Translations under genes and position numbers: made by a program
Notes under the pieces: generated by a model
The model's input: only the letters and a program-made list of their open reading frames with translations
Database searches by the model: none
What the model was told of the DNA's origin: nothing
Source of the DNA: Hymenobacter sp. YIM 151858-1
Lineage (GTDB): Bacteria; Bacteroidota; Bacteroidia; Cytophagales; Hymenobacteraceae
Assembly: GCF_025979705.1 (NCBI RefSeq)
Contig: NZ_CP110136.1
Location: 3,472,001 to 3,536,000, forward strand
Length of the DNA: 64,000 nt
Direction of reading: 5' to 3'
Shown here: positions 31,819-39,696 of the stretch, piece after piece
How the letters are laid out: each line of letters starts with the position of its first letter
Position numbering within the stretch: position 1 is the first letter of the stretch

Positions 31819-32133
31819 ATGGCTAGCAAAACCACTACCGGCATTTTGTGCTTTGCCACCGGCGCCCTAGCCGGCGCTACTATTGGCCTTCTGTACGCCC
31901 CCGAAAAGGGCCGCGAAACGCGTAGCTGGCTTAGCTACAAGCTCGAGAAGTACCGCGAAGTGCTGGCCGATCTGACGGAGAACCTCGTTACCAGCCGCGT
32001 CGACGAAGGTCCGTCGTCGGCCCGGGCCGAGGGGCAGCGCGTAATCCGCGACGCCAAGGACAAAGCCGAACAACTGCTGGGCGACGTAGATCAGCTCATC
32101 AACCAAATCAACTCGCGCCGCACGGCGCTGTAA
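31819..32133 (+). CDS. YtxH-domain protein
   Basis: A 104-residue protein with one N-terminal hydrophobic segment (TGILCFATGALAGATIGLLYAP) followed directly by EKGRETRSWLSYKLEKYREV, the YtxH signature, and a charged helical tail. YtxH proteins are small membrane-linked, often stress-induced proteins without a proven role. It lies 96 nt after nusB on the same strand and is usually found in this position in Bacteroidetes. Confidence 0.85.
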   Translation: MASKTTTGILCFATGALAGATIGLLYAPEKGRETRSWLSYKLEKYREVLADLTENLVTSRVDEGPSSARAEGQRVIRDAKDKAEQLLGDVDQLINQINSRRTAL

Positions 32134-32146
32134 GCCGCGCCAAACC

Positions 32147-32247
32147 AATGTGCTGATGCGCTACCCGATGAAATGAGCTGAGGAAGTACCTAGGCGCATT
32201 CATCGTTAGCACATCAGCACATTCTTCTATCCGCACATTCATTCGTC
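32147..32247. repeat. octad-periodic intergenic inverted repeat
   Basis: Left units AATGTGCT, GATGCGCT, ACCCGATG, AAATGAGC (32147-32178). Right units AGCACATC, AGCACATT, CTTCTATC, CGCACATT, CATTCGTC (32208-32247). The right arm ends at the ATG of the isocitrate dehydrogenase gene, and a CCTAGG lies in the spacer. Confidence 0.7.
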
Positions 32248-33249
32248 ATGCATACTATCACCCTCATTCCTGGCGACGGCATCGGTCCTGAAATCACCCG
32301 CGCCGTGCAGGACATTTTTGCTGCCGCGCAGGTGCCCGTGCAGTGGGAAGAACAAAACGCTGGGCAGACCACCTACGACCAATCGGGCGAGCTGATTCCG
32401 CAGGCCCTGATGGACTCGCTGGAGCGCAACCGCGTGGGCCTGAAAGGCCCCATTACCACACCGGTGGGCAAGGGCTTCCGCTCCATCAACGTAACGCTGC
32501 GCCAGAAGTACGACCTGTACCAGAACCTGCGCCCGGCCAAAACCACCGAGGGCGTGCCCACGCGCTACTCGGGTGTTGACATCGTGTTGTTCCGCGAGAA
32601 CACCGAAGGCCTGTACTCGGGCCTGGAGATGTACGACGAGCCCCGCGGCATCGCCGACTCCATTAACCGCATTTCGGTAGAAGGCTCGCGCAAAATCTGC
32701 CGCGCGGCTTTTGCCTACGCTGCCAAGCACGGCCGCAAAAAGGTAACGCTGGCCCACAAAGCCAACATCCTGAAAATGGCCGGCAAGCTGATGCTCGACG
32801 CCGCGCAGGAAGCCGCGCGCGAGTTTCCGCACATTCAGTTCGAGGACAAGATCATCGACAACATGTGCATGCAGCTCGTAACCAAGCCCGAGCAGTTCGA
32901 TGTGATTGTAACCACCAACCTGTTCGGCGACATCCTCTCCGACTTGTGCGCTGGCCTGGTAGGCGGCCTAGGTGTGGTAGCTGGCGCCAATATCGGCGAC
33001 GACATGGCCATCTTCGAGGCCGTGCACGGCTCGGCTCCTGACATTGCCGGCAAAGGCATTGCCAACCCCACCGCCCTGCTGCGCTCGGCCCTGCTGATGC
33101 TGGAGCACCTAGGCGAGAAGGAGTACGCCACGCGCATCGAAGCAGCCCTAAACGAAACGCTGCGCCACAAGGAGCAGTGCACCGGCGACCTAGGCGGCCC
33201 GGCTACTACGCAGCAGTTTGCCCAAAACGTAATCAACAACCTGCGCTAA
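32248..33249 (+). CDS. NAD-type isocitrate/isopropylmalate dehydrogenase family enzyme
   Basis: A 333-residue beta-decarboxylating dehydrogenase. Visible motifs: [12 protein letters not shown] at the N-terminus, [29 protein letters not shown] for substrate binding, [30 protein letters not shown] with the catalytic acidic residues, and [18 protein letters not shown]. The ENTEGLYSG form is that of NAD-dependent isocitrate dehydrogenase, so a citric-acid-cycle role converting isocitrate to 2-oxoglutarate is likely. Homoisocitrate or isopropylmalate activity cannot be excluded, but no leucine-pathway genes are nearby. Confidence 0.9.
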   Translation: MHTITLIPGDGIGPEITRAVQDIFAAAQVPVQWEEQNAGQTTYDQSGELIPQALMDSLERNRVGLKGPITTPVGKGFRSINVTLRQKYDLYQNLRPAKTTEGVPTRYSGVDIVLFRENTEGLYSGLEMYDEPRGIADSINRISVEGSRKICRAAFAYAAKHGRKKVTLAHKANILKMAGKLMLDAAQEAAREFPHIQFEDKIIDNMCMQLVTKPEQFDVIVTTNLFGDILSDLCAGLVGGLGVVAGANIGDDMAIFEAVHGSAPDIAGKGIANPTALLRSALLMLEHLGEKEYATRIEAALNETLRHKEQCTGDLGGPATTQQFAQNVINNLR

Positions 33250-33263
33250 CCCGCTGGCCGTTG

Positions 33264-33271
33264 TATATTTG
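33264..33271 (+). promoter_or_regulatory. -7 promoter element before the DUF1573 gene
   Basis: TATATTTG, an exact TAnnTTTG match, 60 nt before the ATG of the DUF1573 gene. No TTG at the usual -33 distance is visible. Confidence 0.45.
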
Positions 33272-33331
33272 AAGGAAAGCCTGCCGCGCTGCCGGTAAAA
33301 GGCAGCGCGGCTTTTCCATCTTATCGATTCC

Positions 33332-33856
33332 ATGAAACGCACCTTGTTTTCGACCCTGCTGGTAGCCGGCCTGCTCTTCACAGGCGCTTGCAATCAGCAA
33401 AAAACCGAGGTCGGCGAAGCCGGCATGAACGTGGCCGCCACCCAAGCTGCCGATGCCGCCAACCCCACGGTAGACAACCCCAACGTGGCGGCCGAATCGG
33501 AAGCCCCGAACCCGAACGCGCCGGTAATGACCTTTGCCGAGCCCGAGCACAACTTCGGCGATATTCAGCCCAACTCGGTAGTAAAACACACCTTCGAGTT
33601 CACGAACACGGGCAAAACCCCGCTGCTCATCGACAACGCGCAGGCATCGTGCGGCTGCACCGTGCCCAGCTGGCCCAAAGACCCGGTAGCGCCGGGCCAG
33701 AAAGGCAAAATCGAAGTGCAGTTTGATGCCCACGGCAAATCGGGCATGCAAAACAAGCAGATTACCATTACGGCCAACACCCAGCCGAGCACCACGCAGC
33801 TCACTATCAAAGGCAATATCCTGCCCGATGGCGCCAGCGGCCCGGTTCGCCAGTAA
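33332..33856 (+). CDS. DUF1573 lipoprotein
   Basis: A 174-residue exported protein. A signal peptide ends in LLFTGAC, a plausible lipobox, then an Asn/Ala/Pro-rich linker (about 20-65) and an immunoglobulin-like DUF1573 domain: HNFGDIQPNSVVKHTFEFTN, ASCGCTVPSWPKDPVAPGQ, then IEVQFDAHGKSG. The CGC pair is a family hallmark. The function of DUF1573 is unknown; it is a standard neighbour of yajC in Bacteroidetes. Confidence 0.9.
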   Translation: MKRTLFSTLLVAGLLFTGACNQQKTEVGEAGMNVAATQAADAANPTVDNPNVAAESEAPNPNAPVMTFAEPEHNFGDIQPNSVVKHTFEFTNTGKTPLLIDNAQASCGCTVPSWPKDPVAPGQKGKIEVQFDAHGKSGMQNKQITITANTQPSTTQLTIKGNILPDGASGPVRQ

Positions 33857-33869
33857 TTGCTAAACCACG

Positions 33870-33905
33870 AAAAAAGGCCTGCGGCAACTGCCGCAGGCCT
33901 TTTTT
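33870..33905 (+). terminator. terminator of the DUF1573 gene
   Basis: Perfect 17-bp arms at 33870-33886 and 33889-33905 with a 2-nt loop and T6 at the end. It stands just upstream of the yajC start at 33915. Confidence 0.88.
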
Positions 33906-33914
33906 ATTGTAAAC

Positions 33915-34262
33915 TTGTCTTTCTTCAACCTTTTCTCTTCTGCCGTGCTTCTCACGCTCTTGTTGCAAGCCTCCGCCGCTAGCGGCCCGTTGCAGTACCT
34001 GTTCCCGCTGCTGCTGCTGGCCGTGTTCTACTTCTTCATGATTCGGCCGCAGCAAAAGCGGGCTGCCGAGGCGCGCAAGCTGCGCGAAGGCCTGAGCAAA
34101 GGTTCGCAAGTGGTAACCATTGGAGGCCTGCACGGCCGCGTGGTGGAGCTCAGCGACGACAAAGTAGTACTGGAGGTCGACAAAGGTACCCGCCTCACCT
34201 TCGACCGCAGCGCCGTAGCCCGGCAACTAAACGCAGGTAAGTCGGCCGAGGCCACCGCCTAG
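33915..34262 (+). CDS. yajC: preprotein translocase subunit YajC
   Basis: A 115-residue protein with one membrane segment (LQYLFPLLLLAVFYFFMIRPQQKR), the family signature being the FFMIRPQQKR end, and a small cytoplasmic domain containing GSQVVTIGGLHGRVVELSDDKVVLEV. YajC associates with SecDF and YidC and aids protein export. The start is a TTG at 33915, 10 nt after the upstream terminator, so it needs its own promoter or read-through. The stop codon TAG is part of a CCTAGG site. Confidence 0.95.
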   Translation: MSFFNLFSSAVLLTLLLQASAASGPLQYLFPLLLLAVFYFFMIRPQQKRAAEARKLREGLSKGSQVVTIGGLHGRVVELSDDKVVLEVDKGTRLTFDRSAVARQLNAGKSAEATA

Positions 34263-34297
34263 GTCGTAGCCTCTGATTCGCTTGTTCGTAACGCGCC

Positions 34298-35284
34298 ATG
34301 CCGCTCCAAACCGCACGTTCGTTGGCCCGCTGGTTTGTCCGGCCGCTTTCGGAGCCGGAGCGTAGCTTTTGGCGCGTCGTAACCAGTTGCTTTCTGGCGG
34401 CTGTAACGCTCTGGCTGCTCAACGCGCTCAACAAAACCTACACCACGCGCGTGAGCTACCCCTTGCAGTGGCGTTACAACGAAACCCAGTTTATTCCAGT
34501 CAGGCCGCTTACCGAAAGCATTGCGGTGCAGGTAACCGGCCGGGGCTGGAAGCTGCTGCGCATTGCCCTGGGGCTCGACATAAAACCAGCCGAGGTAATC
34601 GTGCGCCGGCCCGGCGGGACCGGCGCCGTGCCCGGCACCGCCTTGCGCGGTGGGCTTATCGGCGCTATGGACGGGCTGCAGCTAAACGCGGTGCTGACGG
34701 ACACCATTTATTTTGAGTTTGATCGGCTGGTAACCCGCCGTTTGCCGCTGCGGCTCAGCCCCGATGCTACCGGCGAGGCGTTGCCTTTCGATGCCCGGTT
34801 TATGCCCGCCAGCATCACCTTTAAAGGCCCGGCAAACACAGTAAATGCGCTGCCCAACCCTTATCCGGTGCACTTGCCGCAGGCCCCGGCCGGCAGCACC
34901 GATGGCAGCATCAGGGTGCCCATGGGCGGCCCGGCGTTGGTGCAAACGGACGTGCAGGAGGTGCAGGTGAAGCTGCAGCCCCGGCAAGTGCATACCCGCA
35001 CCATTATCGTGGAGCCCCGCCTGCAAAACTTTCCCGGCGACAGCAGCGTGAAATTGTGGCCGGCACAAGTGCCCGTGGAGGTGCAGTTTTTTCCCGAGGA
35101 TTCGGCCAAGCTCAACCCCAGCCAGGTGCAGGTGTTTGCCGACTACCGCCAGCTGCGCGAAGACGACTCCACGGTGCAGCTGTCGTTGCGGCCGTTGCCG
35201 GTGGTTATCCGGGGCGCGCGCATTGGCGTAACCACGGTGCGGGTGTTGTCGGGCGCCAAATACAAATCGGTACCTAGGCGTTAG
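34298..35284 (+). CDS. YbbR-like domain membrane protein
   Basis: A 328-residue protein with one N-terminal membrane segment (FWRVVTSCFLAAVTLWLLNAL) and an extracytoplasmic part made of YbbR-like beta modules (about 50-310), with strands such as ITFKGPANTVNALPNPYPV. YbbR proteins such as CdaR regulate diadenylate cyclases in Firmicutes. No such cyclase gene is in this window, so regulation of one is not shown. It lies between yajC and coaE with short spacers (35 and 3 nt), a conserved order in Bacteroidetes. Confidence 0.8.
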   Translation: MPLQTARSLARWFVRPLSEPERSFWRVVTSCFLAAVTLWLLNALNKTYTTRVSYPLQWRYNETQFIPVRPLTESIAVQVTGRGWKLLRIALGLDIKPAEVIVRRPGGTGAVPGTALRGGLIGAMDGLQLNAVLTDTIYFEFDRLVTRRLPLRLSPDATGEALPFDARFMPASITFKGPANTVNALPNPYPVHLPQAPAGSTDGSIRVPMGGPALVQTDVQEVQVKLQPRQVHTRTIIVEPRLQNFPGDSSVKLWPAQVPVEVQFFPEDSAKLNPSQVQVFADYRQLREDDSTVQLSLRPLPVVIRGARIGVTTVRVLSGAKYKSVPRR

Positions 35285-35287
35285 CGC

Positions 35288-35926
35288 ATGCTGAAAGTTG
35301 GAATAACCGGCGGAATTGGCTCGGGCAAATCGGTGGTGTGCCGGTTGTTTGCCTTGCTGGGCGTGCCCGTGTACGATGCCGATACCCGCGCCAAATGGGT
35401 AATGCACCACGACGATGTGTTGCGCAGCAGCCTGCTGGCGGCCTTCGGCGCAGAGGTGTACGCGCCCAACGGCGAGCTGAACCGTACGTACCTGGCCGGC
35501 TTGGCTTTCAGCAACCCCGAAAAGCTTGCTCAGCTCAACGGCTTGGTACACCCGCGCGTGGGCCACGATTTTGCGCAGTGGGCCGCCGCGCAGCAGCAAG
35601 CCGGCCACCGATACATCCTGAAAGAAGCCGCGCTGATGTTCGAATCGGGCTCGTGGCAGCAGCTCGACCGTATAATTACCGTTTACGCGCCGCAGCAGCT
35701 TCGCCAGCAGCGCGTGCTGCGCCGCGATGCCCACCGCACCCCGGCCGATGTTGCGGCCATCATCAGCAAGCAACTCAGCGAAGAGGAAAAGCTGCAGCGG
35801 GCCGACTTCGTAATCTACAACAACGACGAGCAGCTGGTGCTGCCGCAGGTGCTGGCCCTGCATCAGCAACTGTTGCAACTGGCTACTGCCGCGGCACCGG
35901 GCGCTGCAGCACCGAGAGTATCTTGA
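35288..35926 (+). CDS. coaE: dephospho-CoA kinase
   Basis: A 212-residue kinase that phosphorylates the 3'-hydroxyl of dephospho-CoA, the last step of CoA synthesis. The P-loop is GITGGIGSGKS (5-15), followed by VPVYDADTRAK, LNGLVHPRV and the lid segment LRRDAHRT. It is complete. The start lies 3 nt after the YbbR stop, so translation is probably coupled. Its last 44 nt overlap, tail to tail, the end of the glycosyltransferase gene on the other strand. Confidence 0.95.
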   Translation: MLKVGITGGIGSGKSVVCRLFALLGVPVYDADTRAKWVMHHDDVLRSSLLAAFGAEVYAPNGELNRTYLAGLAFSNPEKLAQLNGLVHPRVGHDFAQWAAAQQQAGHRYILKEAALMFESGSWQQLDRIITVYAPQQLRQQRVLRRDAHRTPADVAAIISKQLSEEEKLQRADFVIYNNDEQLVLPQVLALHQQLLQLATAAAPGAAAPRVS

Positions 35927-37529
35927 TGCCATCGGCCCACACGGCGTACACCTCGCGGCCGTATTCGGCGGGCCAGGGCTGCGGGTGGTTGCGATAGTTG
36001 GTAAGAAAGTAACGCGCCTGTTGGTGGTCGCGCGCCAGCACAAGCCGCTGGCGGTCGGCGCCGGACAGGATAAGGGTATTGACGTACACCGGATCGAGCG
36101 GGCGGGCGCATACGGGTATGCGGGCGGCGGTATCGTGGGCCAGTATCCACTCCAGGCCCTTGCGGTAACTCAGGCCCCAGTAGTCGCGCTCGAACTGCTG
36201 CTCCACCACCCTGCCGGGCAACAGGCTGAAGTATACCTGCTGATGCGGATGATCGAGCACAATGCGCGCGAGAGGCTCGGCGGCACCTAGGGCTAGCAGG
36301 CCAGCACCTACCAACGCTACGCGGCGCACCAGCCGCCGCTGCCATTGCCGGTGGGCCAGCTGCAAGGCCCGCACCCCTTGCAAAGCCAGCAGCAGGAAAG
36401 CCGGGTACACGAAATACAAATGCCGCCACCCGTCGTACAGCACCGAGCGGAACAGCACTACCGCCACCAGCGGGCCCAGTAGCCAGGCCCAGGTAAGCAA
36501 ATCGAGCCACCCGGCGTAGGTACGCAGCACGCGCCCTAGGTGCGGCAGGTACCGGCGCAGCCAGGCACCAGCACCTAGGGCAAAGGTCAGCGTGTAGGCT
36601 ACTGGAGTGGTAATCAGAATCCAAACCGGGGCGTAGTGCCAGGGTAGCTCGGTGCCCCGCACAAAGTGGCTGAAGTAAAGCACTTGCCCATCCCAGCGCG
36701 AAAAGCGGCTCAGGTTGCGAAAGGCCGTAACAAAATGCGCTACCGGCGACTCCCACAAGTAAGGCCAGAACAGCACCGTAGCGCCGGCCGCCGTGAGTAG
36801 CCAGGCGCCCATGCTCAGGAGCCGCTGGCGGCGGGCCCTAGGTGTAGCCCAAGCGGCCAGCAGCACGCCGGCCAACGTAAGCGGCACCAGCAGCACCCCG
36901 TTTACCCGCAGGGCAATGGCTGCCCCGGTGGCAACGCCGTGCAGCAAGCCCCGGCCGAGCGTGGGGCGGCGCATCAGCCTTGCCAGGGCAAACATGGCCA
37001 GCGTGAACAGGGCCAGAAAAGCGGCGTCCTTGGCGTTGTAGAACGATTCGGCAAACAGGCGGGGCGTAAGCCACAACAAAGCGCTGCCCAACAAGGCCAG
37101 GCGCCAGTCGCGGAAGCGCAGGCGCGCCAAGCCGTAAAACGCCAGCATGCCCACCCAGTACAGCAAAAACGTGAGCAGGTGGCGCAGCTGATAAATCTGC
37201 TGCTGGTCTTCGGCGCCCGCCAGCTTGGTAAGCACCACCACCGGCAACTCGAACGTAGCGCCGTGGTCGTGCTCCACAAACGTGCGCAAATCCGGAATGC
37301 GGTGGTAGTTCTCCTGCCGTCGGGCCAGCTCCGGGGCCAGGCGCTCGGCCACGTATTTGGCGTTTACCATGCCGTTGAGCCGGTCCGTCCATTCATCCCA
37401 CGATACGCCGTAGTCGCGGTGCAGGGCGGCACCCAGGGCCAGCACGCCCGCAAAGAACAGCGGCACCACCCAGCGGCGGGGGCTAAGGGCTAAAAGGCGC
37501 ACGATGCGGGAAAGTGAAAACGGCGGCAT
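35883..37529 (-). CDS. multi-pass membrane glycosyltransferase-like protein (GT39 type)
   Basis: A 548-residue membrane protein with 9 to 11 hydrophobic segments and a large C-terminal soluble tail. The first periplasmic loop contains DYGVSWDEWTDRLNG, an acidic motif like the DE site of GT39/ArnT-type transferases that use polyprenyl-phosphate sugars; a second loop has SFYNAKDAAFLAL. It likely modifies lipid, glycan or protein in the envelope. It converges on coaE with a 44-nt overlap and is divergent from a second, unrelated-looking transferase gene. Confidence 0.75.
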   Translation of the reverse strand: MPPFSLSRIVRLLALSPRRWVVPLFFAGVLALGAALHRDYGVSWDEWTDRLNGMVNAKYVAERLAPELARRQENYHRIPDLRTFVEHDHGATFELPVVVLTKLAGAEDQQQIYQLRHLLTFLLYWVGMLAFYGLARLRFRDWRLALLGSALLWLTPRLFAESFYNAKDAAFLALFTLAMFALARLMRRPTLGRGLLHGVATGAAIALRVNGVLLVPLTLAGVLLAAWATPRARRQRLLSMGAWLLTAAGATVLFWPYLWESPVAHFVTAFRNLSRFSRWDGQVLYFSHFVRGTELPWHYAPVWILITTPVAYTLTFALGAGAWLRRYLPHLGRVLRTYAGWLDLLTWAWLLGPLVAVVLFRSVLYDGWRHLYFVYPAFLLLALQGVRALQLAHRQWQRRLVRRVALVGAGLLALGAAEPLARIVLDHPHQQVYFSLLPGRVVEQQFERDYWGLSYRKGLEWILAHDTAARIPVCARPLDPVYVNTLILSGADRQRLVLARDHQQARYFLTNYRNHPQPWPAEYGREVYAVWADGIKILSVLQRPVPRQ

Positions 37530-37600
37530 GAGACAGGCTCGGCAAAGGTAGCTTCCGGAGCGGCTGCGTTACCTTGCAGGCTATTCTATTTGCCTCTGGT

Positions 37601-38896
37601 ATGCTGCGTCGTTTGCCCCGCGCTTTCTGGCTTCTTGCCTTGCTGCTGATTGCTTTGCGCCTGGGGCTGCTGTGGTACAACAACCCCGGTCTTGAGCTGA
37701 ACTGGGACGAGGTGCGCAACGCCCGCATTGCCGACAACTGGCTGCAAGGCAAAGGCTACGTCAGCTTCGATCATACGCGGCAGCAATTGCGGCCCGATGC
37801 GTTTCATGCCACATTTCCGGTGTGGGTGTACGCCGCCTGGGCCTGGATGGGCCTGCCGCGGTACTACCTCGTGGCCGGCCTGATGCTGCTGATGGCGGCC
37901 GGCGGTGCAATCACGTGGCTGTACGGGCAGCGTACGCTGCGTTGGTACGGGCTGCCGCCCCGTTGGGCATGGCTAGGCGCAGGCCTGCTGGCGCTTTACC
38001 CATCGGTGCTGTGGTACGTAGGGGCCTGGTTTTGGTACGAAAACCTCTGCCTGCCGGCCTTGGTGTGGGTTACGTACCAGCTGCTACGCCTGCAAGAAGG
38101 ACGCCCGCTGCCCGCTGCCAAAGCCCTGCTGCTGGCCTTGGTAGTGGTGGTATCGTGTTTGTTGCGCGGCTATTTGCTGGCCGTGTACGGGCTGATGTTC
38201 GCGCTGGTGCTGTGGCGCGGGTATTGGGCCGGTACATCAGCATTGCGCCATGTATGGCGCCCGGCCGTGCTAACGCTCGCGCTGACGGTAGCGCTCCACG
38301 TTCCGGTCCTGATGAAGAACCACCGCCTGTTCGGGGTTTACATCCTTAGTACGCAGCCGGGGTTCGAGCTGCTGCAAGGCCACAACTCCGCTACCCAGGG
38401 CAAGTTCATGTTCAACTGGGACGAAGCCGACGAGCCGTTTGGCCGCTGGGTGCAGCAATCCATTCCCAACCTAGGGCAACTTAATCAGTACCAGGAAAGC
38501 CAGGCCCGCGCCCGCCTGGCCCGGCAATGGGTAGCCGAGCACCCAGCCGAGGAGTTGCAGCTACTGGGCCGGAAGCTGCGGGTATTCTTCAGCCCCGAAA
38601 ACTTCGTGGCCGATGCCGACCGCACCAGCTACAACCCCGTAACGGCCGTGGTGCACCTAGGCTTTTTGCTGAGCTTGTTGCTCACGGCCTTGGGCTGGCG
38701 CGGGTTGCGCTTTCGGGTGCCCGATTCCCTGCTGCTTACGCCCTTTTGCGTAGTGCTGCTGCTTAGCCTGGTGTTCTTTGTGGGCTACCGCTGGCGTTTG
38801 TTCGCCGAGCCCGCATTCGTTCTCTTCCCACTTATTACGCTCTGGCGGCTGAAAACGAACCAGCTAAACCAAGCAGCCACGCAACCCAAAACCTAA
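37601..38896 (+). CDS. multi-pass membrane glycosyltransferase-like protein
   Basis: A protein of about 431 residues with an N-terminal membrane helix, a periplasmic loop carrying LELNWDEVRNARIADNWL with a candidate DE catalytic motif, and about nine further hydrophobic segments. The topology fits the GT39 or ArnT-like group. The sugar donor and acceptor are unknown. The ATG at 37601 is preferred over a TTG nine codons earlier. It is divergent from the transferase at 35883-37529, which suggests a small glycan-modifying locus. Confidence 0.75.
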   Translation: MLRRLPRAFWLLALLLIALRLGLLWYNNPGLELNWDEVRNARIADNWLQGKGYVSFDHTRQQLRPDAFHATFPVWVYAAWAWMGLPRYYLVAGLMLLMAAGGAITWLYGQRTLRWYGLPPRWAWLGAGLLALYPSVLWYVGAWFWYENLCLPALVWVTYQLLRLQEGRPLPAAKALLLALVVVVSCLLRGYLLAVYGLMFALVLWRGYWAGTSALRHVWRPAVLTLALTVALHVPVLMKNHRLFGVYILSTQPGFELLQGHNSATQGKFMFNWDEADEPFGRWVQQSIPNLGQLNQYQESQARARLARQWVAEHPAEELQLLGRKLRVFFSPENFVADADRTSYNPVTAVVHLGFLLSLLLTALGWRGLRFRVPDSLLLTPFCVVLLLSLVFFVGYRWRLFAEPAFVLFPLITLWRLKTNQLNQAATQPKT

Positions 38897-38980
38897 TTAT
38901 AGCTACGCCTTGGGCGGCCCGGTAATCTGCTCCAACTGTGGCCAAAACCCTGCGTATGCTAGGCGAACTGCCCCAAACCT

Positions 38981-39376
38981 ATGTCGCAACTCCTGTACCG
39001 CACGGCTTCCATCGAAATTCATCTTGACCCGCTTAACGAGTGGTTGTACGTGAACTGGTTAGGCAACCAAACCGAGCAATCGGTGCGTGAGGGCGCCACC
39101 AAAATCCTGGATTACGTGCGGCAGGAGCAAGTGCGGAAGGTGCTCAACGACAACACCAACGTAACCGGCATGTGGGGCGGGGCAGCCGAGTGGGTAGGCC
39201 AGGAGCTGCTGCCGGCCCTCAGCGCAGCCGGCCTGGAGTACGCGGCGTGGGTGTATTCGCCGGATATCTACAGCCGCTTGTCAACCGACAGCTCGCTGCA
39301 GCATGTAGCAGGTAGCGTTATTGTGCTGCCCTTTGAGGATGCGGAAACGGCCGCCAGCTGGTTGAGGCAGATGTAG
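38981..39376 (+). CDS. SpoIIAA/STAS-like small protein
   Basis: A soluble 131-residue alpha/beta protein. The alternation of strands and helices (IHLDPLNEWLYVNWLG, VRKVLNDNTNVTGMWGG, EYAAWVYSPDIYSRL, SVIVLPFEDAETAASWLR) resembles SpoIIAA-like/STAS domain proteins of Bacteroidetes, which are annotated without function. There is no DNA-binding or catalytic motif. It is a single-gene unit between a transferase gene and tRNA-Val. Confidence 0.65.
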   Translation: MSQLLYRTASIEIHLDPLNEWLYVNWLGNQTEQSVREGATKILDYVRQEQVRKVLNDNTNVTGMWGGAAEWVGQELLPALSAAGLEYAAWVYSPDIYSRLSTDSSLQHVAGSVIVLPFEDAETAASWLRQM

Positions 39377-39421
39377 CAGCCAGGCTATGTGGCCGCGCCT
39401 GCACTGGCAAAAGCATCAAAA

Positions 39422-39463
39422 GCAAAACAGCCACTCAGTTTTGCAACTAAGTGGCTGTTTTGC
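39422..39463. terminator. terminator of tRNA-Val
   Basis: Perfect 14-bp arms at 39422-39435 and 39450-39463 with a 14-nt loop. T- and A-rich flanks suit both the minus-strand tRNA and the plus-strand gene ending at 39376. Confidence 0.75.
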
Positions 39464-39465
39464 AG

Positions 39466-39543
39466 TGGTGGGGGATGACGGGTTCGAACCGCCGACCCTC
39501 TGCTTGTAAGGCAGATGCTCTGAACCAGCTGAGCTAATCCCCC
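39466..39543 (-). tRNA. tRNA-Val (TAC)
   Basis: A cloverleaf on the minus strand with acceptor GGGGGAT and ATCCCCC, anticodon TAC at 39506-39508, T arm GGTTCGAACCC. Three bases reading CCA follow the discriminator (39466-39468), unlike the other tRNAs here. Confidence 0.95.
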
Positions 39544-39577
39544 TTGTTTAACCGGGCTTGTGTCCCGATTGCGAGTG

Positions 39578-39608
39578 CAAATATGGGGGGTGTTTTCGGA
39601 AACCGCAA
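39578..39608 (-). promoter_or_regulatory. promoter of tRNA-Val
   Basis: On the minus strand TTG at 39608-39606, 20 bases, CATATTTG at 39585-39578 (one base off TAnnTTTG), about 35 nt before the tRNA. Confidence 0.55.
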
Positions 39609-39696
39609 CAGTTTGCCGACATTTCGGGGAAGAAATTTCTGCGAAAAAGCTGCGTTTTAGCGCAAGGGATTAGTAATCAAGCTTAAAAAATTTGGG

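Noticed and set aside
34682-36043. Long minus-strand frame of 453 codons antisense to the YbbR and coaE genes
   Set aside because: It is a shadow frame caused by high G+C at third positions. It has no family features and conflicts with well-supported genes.
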